A stretch of DNA of 10,075 nucleotides from SHLQ01 sp964494395 (GTDB taxonomy: Bacteria; Actinomycetota; Acidimicrobiia; Acidimicrobiales; SHLQ01): positions 1 to 10,075 of the forward strand of contig CAZBTI010000128.1 of the NCBI GenBank assembly GCA_964494395.1. The letters are read 5' to 3'. The notes under the pieces were generated by a model, which saw only the letters and a list, made by a program, of their open reading frames with translations, was not told the DNA's origin and made no database searches. The position numbers and the translations under genes are program-made. Positions 1 to 5,613 of this stretch are shown piece after piece. The stretch's first letter is position 1, and every line of letters starts with the position of its first letter.

Positions 1-15
1 TTGCGTAGCGACCAT
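1..15 (-). CDS. Possible start of next his-operon gene (hisH?), cut by window edge
   Basis: Reading leftward after the hisB stop, an ATG at 15..13 opens a frame that stays open to the edge, giving only Met-Val-Ala-Thr-Gln. In many actinobacterial his operons hisB is followed by hisH, the glutamine amidotransferase subunit of imidazole-glycerol-phosphate synthase, so position and strand fit. Five codons cannot identify a protein, and no clear ribosome binding site precedes the ATG. The 38 bases between it and hisB show nothing else. The assignment rests on context only. Confidence 0.3.
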
Positions 16-53
16 GACGGCTACCGCGGATGTCGAGCGGAAGTCTCGACGTG

Positions 54-641
54 TTACAGCGTGCCCTTGGTGGAGGGTAGGCCTCCGCCGGTGATCGTGA
101 CGGCGTCACGCAGTGCGCGGGCGACGCCCTTGAAGGTGGCCTCGACCAAGTGGTGCGAGTTGACACCTCGGGCCGACACGATGTGCAGCGTGATGTCGGC
201 CGACATCACGAATGCTCGCCAGAACTCTTCGGAGAGCTGCGGATCGAACGGGGGCTGGCCATAGATAACTTCGCCGGGGAACTCGACGTCGTAGTGCAAG
301 AACGGACGCCCCGAGAGGTCGAGGGCGGTATCGATCAGCGCTTCGTCGAGCGGGACCGAGTTACTTGCGAACCGGCGGACGCCGACCTTGTCGCCGATGG
401 CCTCTTTGAAGACGCTGCCGAGCAGGATGCCGGTGTCCTCGATCGTGTGGTGAGAATCGATTTCAAGGTCGCCTTTGGTGTGTACTTTGAGATCGAAGCC
501 GCCGTGACGTCCGAGCTGATCGAGCATGTGGTCAAAGAACGGCAAGCCGGTCCCACAGTCGGTCTCTCCAGAACCATCGAGGTTGAGCTCGATCTGGATC
601 TGGGTTTCCTTGGTGTCACGTGACGCTGAAGCTGAACGCAT
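54..641 (-). CDS. hisB: Imidazoleglycerol-phosphate dehydratase HisB
   Basis: HisB dehydrates imidazole-glycerol phosphate to imidazole-acetol phosphate, the step just before HisC in histidine synthesis; it is a cytosolic metal-dependent enzyme. At 195 residues it is the monofunctional dehydratase, without the phosphatase domain of the enterobacterial fusion. The two metal-binding repeats are visible: a DSHHTIEDTG segment near residues 62-71 (His64, His65, Glu68) and NSHHLVEATF near 161-170 (His163, His164, Glu167). The family's GLPFFDHML stretch lies at 32-40 and the C-terminal PSTKG at 189-193. The ATG at 641..639 lies 10 bases after the hisC stop, so the two are surely cotranscribed. The upstream GGA is a weak ribosome binding site. 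The full length matches the family, with nothing broken. Confidence 0.97.
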   Translation of the reverse strand: MRSASASRDTKETQIQIELNLDGSGETDCGTGLPFFDHMLDQLGRHGGFDLKVHTKGDLEIDSHHTIEDTGILLGSVFKEAIGDKVGVRRFASNSVPLDEALIDTALDLSGRPFLHYDVEFPGEVIYGQPPFDPQLSEEFWRAFVMSADITLHIVSARGVNSHHLVEATFKGVARALRDAVTITGGGLPSTKGTL

Positions 642-651
642 GAGATCCAGT

Positions 652-1728
652 CTATGCGCTGACGACCTCGGTCAATGCCGACAGAAAGGCGTCGTTCTCC
701 TCCGGTGTCCCGATCGTGACCCGAAGGTAGTCGTTGATCATTGGCCAGTTCGACGTGTTGCGCACCAACACCGACCTGTCGATGAGTCCTTGCCACACAT
801 CATTGCCGGTCATCTCGTCAGCCTTGAAGAGAAAGAAGTTCGCTCCACTCGGCGATGACGTGACGGGAAGATCGGCGAGCCGAGACATCACTCGCTCGCG
901 CTCAGACACGATTTGGGCAACTTGAGCGTCCATTGCATCGGAGAAGTCGAGGGCAATGGAGCCTGCCAGTTGCTTGAACGAATCGAGGTGGTACGGCAAG
1001 ACGACCTTGTAGAGCTCCTCGATAATCCATGCCGGGCCGAGCAGATAGCCAAGGCGCGCTGCGGCCATCGCCCACGTCTTCGAGAACGTTCGGCTCACGA
1101 CCATCGGAACGTCGTCATCGATCTTGCTGACCGCCGACGTCTCCGCGAACTGCCCGTAGGCCTCGTCGACAACGAGCAGGCCTTTTGTGCCGGACATGAT
1201 GTTGAGAACCTCGTCGACCGTGTCTGGCGGGTCGACAACTCCTGTCGGGTTGTTCGGCGAGCAGAGGAACAACACGTTTGGCTCGTGCCCCTCGACGACC
1301 CGACGAACCTCGTTGAGGTCGAGCAAGAAGTCATCGGCGCGAGCACCCTCGATAACCGCGGTGCCTGTGGTCTTGCTGATCTGGCCATGCATCGCAAACG
1401 TCGGCTCGAACACCGCCGCCGTGCGGCCGTGTCCACCGAACGTCAACATGATGGTTTGGAGCACTTCGTTCGATCCGTTCGCAACGAAGACTTCGTCGGC
1501 GCTGCGGCCGTAGCGTTTGGCGATCTTTGTGCGAAGGTCCCGAGCTGCCCTGTCGGGATATCGGTTCCACGCCACGTCTTGGGCTGCCTTGGCGAGCGCC
1601 TCGCGGAACTCCACCGGCAAGGCAGCGGGTGCCTCGTTGGTGTTGAGGCGAACATCCACATCGATCTGTGGAGAGTGATAGCCCGGACGGAGAGCGAGAT
1701 CGGCCCGAACCTCTGGCCGAGCCGTCAC
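652..1728 (-). CDS. hisC: Histidinol-phosphate aminotransferase HisC
   Basis: HisC is a cytosolic PLP enzyme of fold type I that transfers the amino group of glutamate to imidazole-acetol phosphate, giving L-histidinol phosphate. At 358 residues the length is typical. Visible family signatures are LNTNEAP near 28-34, NRYPD near 55-59, CSPNNPTG at 156-163, VVDEAY at 186-191 (Asp188 should contact the PLP pyridine nitrogen), SRTFSK at 212-217 with Lys217 as the Schiff-base lysine, Arg225 for the PLP phosphate, and YLRVTIG at 334-340 with Arg336 as the likely substrate-carboxylate arginine. The start is GTG at 1728..1726; its GTGA overlaps the stop of the upstream 63-codon gene by 4 bases, which implies translational coupling. 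Within this broad aminotransferase family the HisC call is strengthened by hisB directly downstream. Confidence 0.96.
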   Translation of the reverse strand: MTARPEVRADLALRPGYHSPQIDVDVRLNTNEAPAALPVEFREALAKAAQDVAWNRYPDRAARDLRTKIAKRYGRSADEVFVANGSNEVLQTIMLTFGGHGRTAAVFEPTFAMHGQISKTTGTAVIEGARADDFLLDLNEVRRVVEGHEPNVLFLCSPNNPTGVVDPPDTVDEVLNIMSGTKGLLVVDEAYGQFAETSAVSKIDDDVPMVVSRTFSKTWAMAAARLGYLLGPAWIIEELYKVVLPYHLDSFKQLAGSIALDFSDAMDAQVAQIVSERERVMSRLADLPVTSSPSGANFFLFKADEMTGNDVWQGLIDRSVLVRNTSNWPMINDYLRVTIGTPEENDAFLSALTEVVSA

Positions 1729-1916
1729 CGGTAGGCCCGCACTGCGCTGGTGAGGTTGCGACCAGCGCTGTGTAACGAGCGTTCTACCTCGAACAGCCGG
1801 ATCGCAATATCGTCGCGATCGGTGCCTTGATGGCGTTTCGCGACCGCCACGATGCGTTCAGAGAGTTCATCGATTTGTGTAGCCACACTCGATAGTTCAG
1901 CGAGGTCAGATTCCAT
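1725..1916 (-). CDS. Small hypothetical coiled-coil-like protein leading the his operon
   Basis: I do not recognise this 63-residue protein. It looks all-helical: a first amphipathic helix of about 28 residues (spaced Leu, Val and Ile among Glu and Arg), a polar turn with His-Gln-Gly-Thr-Asp-Arg-Asp-Asp near 29-36, and a second helix ending in Val-Arg-Ala-Tyr-Arg. A helical hairpin or dimer is likely. There is no signal peptide, membrane segment or cysteine. Two features argue that it is real. Its TGA overlaps the hisC GTG as GTGA, the same coupling seen between mshD and rlmN. A TANNNT box also sits 7 bases before its ATG. It may mainly deliver ribosomes to hisC, or it may be a regulator or accessory factor; nothing in the sequence decides which. 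Confidence 0.75.
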   Translation of the reverse strand: MESDLAELSSVATQIDELSERIVAVAKRHQGTDRDDIAIRLFEVERSLHSAGRNLTSAVRAYR

Positions 1917-1923
1917 GTGCTGA

Positions 1924-1929
1924 ACGTTA
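1924..1929 (-). promoter_or_regulatory. Candidate -10 box of a leaderless his-operon promoter
   Basis: The hexamer TAACGT, read on the minus strand, fits the actinobacterial -10 pattern TANNNT. It ends 7 bases before the ATG at 1916, so transcription would begin on or next to the start codon. No good -35 hexamer lies 16-18 bases upstream, because that region is the terminator stem. This promoter would act downstream of the terminator at 1935-1974 and give the operon a terminator-independent start. It is inferred from spacing and from five similar cases in the window. Confidence 0.5.
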
Positions 1930-1934
1930 CGCCG

Positions 1935-1974
1935 AAAAAGGCGAAAGAGCGGACGCTAGGCGTCCGCTCTTTCG
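1935..1974 (-). terminator. Strong rho-independent terminator or attenuator hairpin, his strand
   Basis: Positions 1942-1956 pair perfectly with 1960-1974: a 15-bp stem with a 3-base loop, mostly G+C. Read on the minus strand, the stem is followed after two bases by five T residues (1939-1935), the layout of an intrinsic terminator. On the plus strand only stem-internal T residues follow, so the minus strand is the functional direction. No complete gene on that strand ends here: the nearest upstream minus-strand gene is more than 2.9 kb away. It must therefore end a short transcript started in the intergenic region, either a small RNA or an attenuated his leader. Confidence 0.75.
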
Positions 1975-2050
1975 GCGACACAGGAGGGAGGCGGACCCAT
2001 CCTCTGCCGCATAAGAACGCCTAGCGGGTGGTGGAACCCGCAGGGCGTGA
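1935..2050 (-). ncRNA. Putative structured leader RNA (attenuator) or small RNA upstream of his operon
   Basis: A transcript of about 115 nt would run from the symmetric promoter (start near 2050) to the T-run at 1935. Hairpin 1 has an outer 5-bp stem (2044-2048 with 2017-2021), a 2x2 internal loop and an inner 6-bp stem (2036-2041 with 2024-2029). A looser GC-rich fold follows at about 1981-2010, then the terminator. Bases 2026-2015 on the minus strand, the 3' side of hairpin 1, can instead pair with 1965-1954, the 5' arm and loop of the terminator: 10 Watson-Crick pairs, one G-U and one more G-C. The two pairings exclude each other, as in antiterminator/terminator switches. I could not match it to T-box, SAM, TPP, cobalamin, glycine or fluoride motifs. 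Ligand and role are unknown. Confidence 0.5.
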
Positions 2051-2056
2051 TCGAGA

Positions 2057-2088
2057 AATTAACAGCGACCCGCAAACTGGTGTTAATT
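2057..2088. promoter_or_regulatory. Symmetric divergent promoter-like element or operator
   Basis: Eight-base arms at 2057-2064 (AATTAACA) and 2081-2088 (TGTTAATT) form a perfect inverted repeat around a 16-base GC-rich centre, the most AT-rich spot in the region. Because of the symmetry each strand reads TTAACA, 18 bases, TTAATT. That is a plausible -35/-10 pair in both directions, each -35 overlapping the other strand's -10. On the minus strand the box can also be read as TAATTT (2061-2056), placing the start near 2050, just before hairpin 1. On the plus strand the start would fall near 2095, giving mshD a leader of about 37 bases. A dimeric regulator's operator is the alternative reading. 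Confidence 0.5.
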
Positions 2089-2119
2089 GAAATCGGTCTT
2101 ATTCGCAGTCGTACCGCCA

Positions 2120-2125
2120 TAGCCT
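2120..2125 (+). promoter_or_regulatory. Candidate -10 box of a leaderless mshD promoter
   Basis: TAGCCT fits TANNNT and ends 6 bases before the mshD GTG at 2132, so the mRNA could begin at the start codon. The only Shine-Dalgarno-like sequence, AGGA at 2126-2129, ends just 2 bases before the GTG, too close for normal ribosome binding, which favours leaderless translation. The same nine bases, TAGCCTAGG, occur before the rhomboid-like gene at 3973-3981. The -35 region is poor. Confidence 0.5.
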
Positions 2126-2131
2126 AGGAAC

Positions 2132-2872
2132 GTGGAATTTCAGCTTGAGCGACGGCCCGGCAGTGCCCCCGTTGTACACCTCACCTTCACACCAATTGAA
2201 TCGTCGACCACGGTGTCCGACGCGCTCGCTCTTGCCGAGAACGCTGGTGAGAACGCCGAGATCTGGATGCACGGCACCACGCCCGAGCGTCGATCCCTTG
2301 TCGAAGCCACAGGCCGGGTCTCTAACCGGACCCTGTTGAAGATGGTGAGTGACCTGCCTGTCACCAAAGCCGATGGCACGCTGGCTTCATCGGGAATCGA
2401 AACCGTGGCCTTCACAAACGACGATGTCGACGAGTTTGTGGCCGTGAACAACAGGGCATTCTCTTGGCACCCCGAACAATCGGGTCTCACCGCTGATCAG
2501 GTTCGTAACGACATGGCAGAGCCGTGGTTCGACGCCGACGGCTTTCGAATGCATTGGATCGACGGCCAACTCGCCGGCTTCTGTTGGACAAAGATTCACG
2601 AGAGCGATGATCTCCACCAGGTGAGCAGCGGCGCCGATCCACGCGTTGGCGAGATCTACGTCATCGCTGTCGACCCGCCCTTTCACGGGCAAGGCCTCGG
2701 CAAGGCAATGACCTTGGCTGGCCTTGAACACATCACCTCACGCGGGATACCCATCGCCATCCTCTACGTCGAGTCCGACAACGCGGCCGCCGTTGCCACC
2801 TACGAACGTCTCGGCTTCACCGTCGGGCGAGAAGACACCCTCTGGAGCCCCATCCAGAAGAGCGCGCCGTGA
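2132..2872 (+). CDS. mshD: Mycothiol synthase MshD (GNAT acetyltransferase)
   Basis: MshD uses acetyl-CoA to acetylate the cysteine amine of Cys-GlcN-Ins, the last step of mycothiol synthesis in the cytosol; mycothiol replaces glutathione in Actinobacteria. The family has two GNAT domains, of which the C-terminal one is catalytic. It is clearly seen here: NRAFSWHPEQSG near 107-118, AGFCWTKIH near 148-156, GEIYVIAVDP at 173-182, the acetyl-CoA loop HGQGLG at 185-190, and LYVESDNAAAVATYERLGF at 211-229. The N-terminal domain is short: 246 residues in total against roughly 300 in well-known MshD proteins. Start is GTG at 2132. The TGA overlaps the rlmN GTG (GTGA), so the two are coupled. A generic GNAT is possible, but the HPEQ and FCWTK segments are characteristic of MshD. 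Confidence 0.88.
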   Translation: MEFQLERRPGSAPVVHLTFTPIESSTTVSDALALAENAGENAEIWMHGTTPERRSLVEATGRVSNRTLLKMVSDLPVTKADGTLASSGIETVAFTNDDVDEFVAVNNRAFSWHPEQSGLTADQVRNDMAEPWFDADGFRMHWIDGQLAGFCWTKIHESDDLHQVSSGADPRVGEIYVIAVDPPFHGQGLGKAMTLAGLEHITSRGIPIAILYVESDNAAAVATYERLGFTVGREDTLWSPIQKSAP

Positions 2873-3975
2873 TCACTTCTGACACCCGCTATCAGCCCGA
2901 TCGCGAAGAACTCGCCGAACTGCTTTCCAGTCACCCCTCGTACCGAGTGGAGCAGCTCTGGAAGGGTCTCTACGGAGACGGGTTGCCGATCGAAGAGATC
3001 TCGACGCTGCCAAAGGCGTTGCGATCAGATCTCGCTGCGCTTCTCCCTCCGGCACTTCACGACCGAATGGTAACGGTGAGTAAAGGCGGCGAGACCCACA
3101 AGTGGCTCTGGGGCCTCGACGACGGAGACGCCGTCGAGACCGTTCTCATGCACTACACCGGTCGTTCGACGGTGTGTGTGAGTAGCCAAGCCGGTTGCGC
3201 CATGGCCTGCGGGTTTTGCGCCACCGGGCAAGAAGGCTTCCGCCGCCATCTCACCACCGGCGAGATTGTCGAACAGGTCATCCGTGCACGAACCGCTGCG
3301 CTCCCGCGTCGCCTTTCCAACGTGGTGTTTATGGGAATGGGCGAGCCGCTCGCGAATTACGACGCGGTATGGGGAGCAATCCGTCGTATCCACGGCGACC
3401 TCGGCCTATCGGCTCGCCACATCACGATGAGCACCGTTGGTCTCGTCCCTGGCATCAACAAGATGGCTGATGAAGACCTACCCGTCAGCCTTGCGGTGTC
3501 ATTGCACGCAGCGACCGATGAACTCCGCACCGAACTCGTACCGATCAACTCGCGCTATCCCATCTCGATGCTCGCCGAAGCCTGTCAACGCTATGTTGCG
3601 GCATCGGGGCGACGCCTCAGTTTCGAATGGGCGCTTATCGCCGGTGTGAACGACACCGAGGAACAAGCCATCGCGCTCAGCGACCTCTGTAGAGAACTCC
3701 GAGCACACGTCAACCTCATTCCGTTGAACCCCACCCCCGGATATCTCACCGTGGGCACCGACGCTGCTGGAGTCAAACAGTTCCAACAGTGGCTGCTCGC
3801 TCGCAACACCAATGCCACGATCAGAAGAAACCGTGGCACCGACATCGATGCTGCATGCGGGCAGCTCCGGGCGAGCCAAACAAAGAAACAGAGCGGGGCA
3901 ACGACATCAACAGTGGTTGCCGCTCCTCACCGCAGACCGCCGACAGATCGGGGCGGAAGCGATTTGGTGGAGTAG
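2869..3975 (+). CDS. rlmN: Dual-specificity 23S rRNA/tRNA (adenine-C2) methyltransferase RlmN
   Basis: RlmN is a radical-SAM enzyme that methylates C2 of A2503 in 23S rRNA and of A37 in some tRNAs. The 4Fe-4S motif CX3CX2C is at Cys110, Cys114 and Cys117, within CAMACGFCATG. The SAM-binding GMGEP is at 156-160, and HITMSTVGLVPGI at 184-196 is typical. Cys330 in GTDIDAACGQL is the conserved cysteine that becomes the methyl carrier. The RlmN/Cfr choice falls on RlmN because of the housekeeping setting and the intact N-terminal accessory domain (about 1-100). Start GTG at 2869 overlaps the mshD stop by 4 bases. The last 35 residues or so are polar and low in complexity (Thr, Ser, Arg, Pro) and probably disordered. 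The stop codon TAG lies inside the putative -10 box of the next gene. Confidence 0.96.
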   Translation: MITSDTRYQPDREELAELLSSHPSYRVEQLWKGLYGDGLPIEEISTLPKALRSDLAALLPPALHDRMVTVSKGGETHKWLWGLDDGDAVETVLMHYTGRSTVCVSSQAGCAMACGFCATGQEGFRRHLTTGEIVEQVIRARTAALPRRLSNVVFMGMGEPLANYDAVWGAIRRIHGDLGLSARHITMSTVGLVPGINKMADEDLPVSLAVSLHAATDELRTELVPINSRYPISMLAEACQRYVAASGRRLSFEWALIAGVNDTEEQAIALSDLCRELRAHVNLIPLNPTPGYLTVGTDAAGVKQFQQWLLARNTNATIRRNRGTDIDAACGQLRASQTKKQSGATTSTVVAAPHRRPPTDRGGSDLVE

Positions 3976-3978
3976 CCT
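3973..3978 (+). promoter_or_regulatory. Candidate -10 box (leaderless) of the rhomboid-like gene, overlapping the rlmN stop
   Basis: TAGCCT begins with the rlmN stop codon TAG and ends 8 bases before the ATG at 3987. It shares TAGCCTAGG with the mshD upstream box. There is no ribosome binding site in the 11-base gap between rlmN and the ATG, so either leaderless initiation or reinitiation after rlmN is needed. The -35 region is GC-rich and unconvincing. Confidence 0.45.
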
Positions 3979-3986
3979 AGGTACCA

Positions 3987-4907
3987 ATGGCTGATCGTTA
4001 TTCCTTTCAGAGCCCGTTTTCACGCGGATCAGGTGGCGACCCGTGGTTCACTGTCGGGTCTGTCGGCGTCAACACCACAACGTTCGTCACCGGACTCGGC
4101 GTGTTCGGAGTCCTGCTCGCTGTCGTCGAACAGGGCAGCGGAGCCCTTTCGAACTGGCTGATCCTCAGCCGCAGCTCCCTCACCGGCGGTCAGATATGGC
4201 GTTTCGTTACCTATCCAATCCCACCGGATAGCGGGTTTCTATTTGCGCTTCTCGGGCTGATCTTCTTCTACATGATCGGCAACCAGTTCGAAGCTCTTCT
4301 GGGCCGTCGAGCGTTCACCAGCCTCGTCGCCACGATCGTGATCGTTCCAGCAGTTCTCGGCGCCGTCGTCGGCGTGATCACCGGTCTCGGCATTGCTTCT
4401 CTTGGTCTGTCGCTGCCCTTCCTCGGTATCGCCGCTGGCTTTTCTGCGGCAAACCCTCAGGCACGCTCATTTTTCAACATCCCGTTCTGGGCCCTCATTG
4501 CCTTTTTCTTCGTGGTCCAGTTGTTGAGCTTCCTCGCCGCCGGAAGTTTGCCTGCGGTCGTCATGCTCATTGCGGCTGGAGCGATCGGCCTCATCATGAC
4601 CCGCTCGCTCGGGTTCTCCGGTGTCGAGTGGATCCCCTCGATTGCGCTTCCCGCAGCCATGACTGGTCAAGGCGCACCCACACCTTCGCGAGCAACCCGG
4701 CCGAAACGGGGCCGGAAAGCAAAGAAGTCCAGGGGTAAAGCCGGCCACTTGCAATCAGTTCCAGCACCGACGTCTCGGGCTTCCGAGGCGGAAATCGATG
4801 CGTTGCTCGATCAGGTGAGCGAACACGGAATGGATAGCTTGAGCAAGCAACAGAAGAAGACGCTCGAGAATCACGCTCAGGAAATGCGCAAGCGTCGCGA
4901 ATCCTGA
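3987..4907 (+). CDS. Rhomboid-fold integral membrane protein, apparently without catalytic histidine
   Basis: A 306-residue membrane protein with about five to six hydrophobic segments between residues 30 and 205, and the rhomboid/Der1-type signature GGQIWRFVTYP at 67-77 with a second segment FYMIGNQFEALLGRR at 94-108. Active rhomboid proteases carry GxSG before one helix and a histidine in a later helix. Here the aligned spot reads GLSL (140-143, Ser142), and no histidine occurs in any membrane segment: the first is His253, in the tail. It is therefore probably a pseudoprotease or Der1-like partner. After a Lys/Arg-rich linker (about 235-252), residues 267-300 form a soluble helical unit, EIDALLDQVSEHGMDSLS, of the type often found at the C-terminus of bacterial rhomboids. 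The partner is unknown. Confidence 0.75.
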   Translation: MADRYSFQSPFSRGSGGDPWFTVGSVGVNTTTFVTGLGVFGVLLAVVEQGSGALSNWLILSRSSLTGGQIWRFVTYPIPPDSGFLFALLGLIFFYMIGNQFEALLGRRAFTSLVATIVIVPAVLGAVVGVITGLGIASLGLSLPFLGIAAGFSAANPQARSFFNIPFWALIAFFFVVQLLSFLAAGSLPAVVMLIAAGAIGLIMTRSLGFSGVEWIPSIALPAAMTGQGAPTPSRATRPKRGRKAKKSRGKAGHLQSVPAPTSRASEAEIDALLDQVSEHGMDSLSKQQKKTLENHAQEMRKRRES

Positions 4908-4941
4908 GGGGCGGTCCAACAACGCTGTCGGGCTGAAAACC

Positions 4942-5487
4942 TCAGCTCGTCGCGTCTGGGTTGACCAACAGCGAAGCCGTGGCCTCTAAAAGGTCGGCAC
5001 GTCGATTCGAGATTGCTTGCCATGCGTCGAGCACTCGTGCGGGACGACCCTCAATGCCAACGACCAAGAGGTCGTCGTCAAAGAGCGTGACGATCAACGC
5101 ACCACGTGCGGTCGACGTCACCGAGTCGACGAAGTTCCCAATGGAGTCACGTCCAAGGTTGTCCATCTGCTTTCGAGCCGCAACCGCAGTGTTGATCAAT
5201 ACCCGCCGCATGGCTTCCCCTTCGGCTGCCGTGATCAAGCTGACCAGGGGAAAGGCATCAGCGCCTCGAAAGAGCATCGCTCCGCCGAATCCTGGAGTCC
5301 ATGTGGCGATGTCCTCGAGCACCCGATCCATACGCGCCAGCGCTCCACTATCGACATCGGCTGCGGTGAGCGAGGTGCCGGTCTGGCGAATCCGCTTGCG
5401 GCGATCAGATGCTGCCTGGGCGGCGCGCCGAGCCATATCGGCAACCTCGGCTTCACGTTCGTCAACGTCGTCATATCGAGTGGCCAC
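4942..5487 (-). CDS. Putative Roadblock/LC7-like protein
   Basis: With the GTG start at 5487 this is a 181-residue soluble protein. Residues 1-50 are polar and helical (many Arg, Ala and Glu). Residues 51-172 resemble the Roadblock/LC7 fold: a helix (ALARMDRVLEDIATWTPG), a strand pair (GGAMLFRGADAFPLVS), a long helix (EGEAMRRVLINTAVAARKQMDNLG), then paired strands (GALIVTLFDDDLLVVGIEG) and a final helix. In Actinobacteria such proteins often pair with small GTPases or sensor kinases, but no such partner is visible here. The start was chosen because TACCAT lies 7 bases upstream; the frame is open further up to 5613 but would then overrun the divergent menG promoter. It converges on the rhomboid-like gene with a 34-base gap that holds no clear terminator. 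The fold assignment is by pattern only. Confidence 0.65.
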   Translation of the reverse strand: MATRYDDVDEREAEVADMARRAAQAASDRRKRIRQTGTSLTAADVDSGALARMDRVLEDIATWTPGFGGAMLFRGADAFPLVSLITAAEGEAMRRVLINTAVAARKQMDNLGRDSIGNFVDSVTSTARGALIVTLFDDDLLVVGIEGRPARVLDAWQAISNRRADLLEATASLLVNPDATS

Positions 5488-5494
5488 GGCGTAA

Positions 5495-5500
5495 ATGGTA
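5495..5500 (-). promoter_or_regulatory. Candidate -10 box of the Roadblock-like gene (leaderless)
   Basis: TACCAT on the minus strand matches TANNNT and ends 7 bases before the GTG at 5487. A TTGGGG sequence 19 bases further upstream is a possible but over-spaced -35. This box decides the start of the gene: translation from the longer open frame would begin upstream of the promoter. Confidence 0.5.
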
Positions 5501-5600
5501 GCCCGCGGCCATACGCCATCCCCAAGACGGGATCGAACTAGTCGCACAGGCGAGACAGCTTTCACTCGCAAACGAACCGGCCTTTCTTCGACGGGGCACC

Positions 5601-5606
5601 TACCGT
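5601..5606 (+). promoter_or_regulatory. Candidate -10 box of menG (leaderless)
   Basis: TACCGT fits TANNNT and ends 7 bases before the GTG at 5614. An in-frame GTG at 5605 overlaps the box itself, so it would not lie in a transcript from this promoter; the 5614 GTG is therefore preferred. No Shine-Dalgarno sequence precedes either codon. Confidence 0.5.
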
Positions 5607-5613
5607 GGGTCAC

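Noticed and set aside
913..1734. Long plus-strand open frame opposite hisC (about 270 codons)
   Set aside because: Antisense shadow of a clear hisC; its translation has no recognisable domain and the codon pattern follows hisC.
2017..2048. T-box-like sequence on the plus strand (GGGTGGTGGAACCCGC) ahead of mshD
   Set aside because: It resembles the T-box antiterminator bulge region, but there is no specifier stem, no downstream terminator or sequestrator on that strand, and the similarity is explained by a simple hairpin. The terminator nearby faces the opposite way.
2017..2048. tRNA-like T-arm (GGGTTCCACCACCC) on the minus strand
   Set aside because: The loop and stem lengths do not fit a T-arm, and there are no D-arm, anticodon arm or acceptor pairings around it.
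5488..5613. N-terminal extension of the Roadblock-like gene to 5613
   Set aside because: It would start upstream of the TACCAT box, abut the divergent menG start, and adds Arg/Val-rich sequence without domain character.
5605..5613. menG start at GTG 5605
   Set aside because: This codon overlaps the candidate -10 TACCGT; GTG 5614 has the spacing shared by the other genes. The difference is only three residues.
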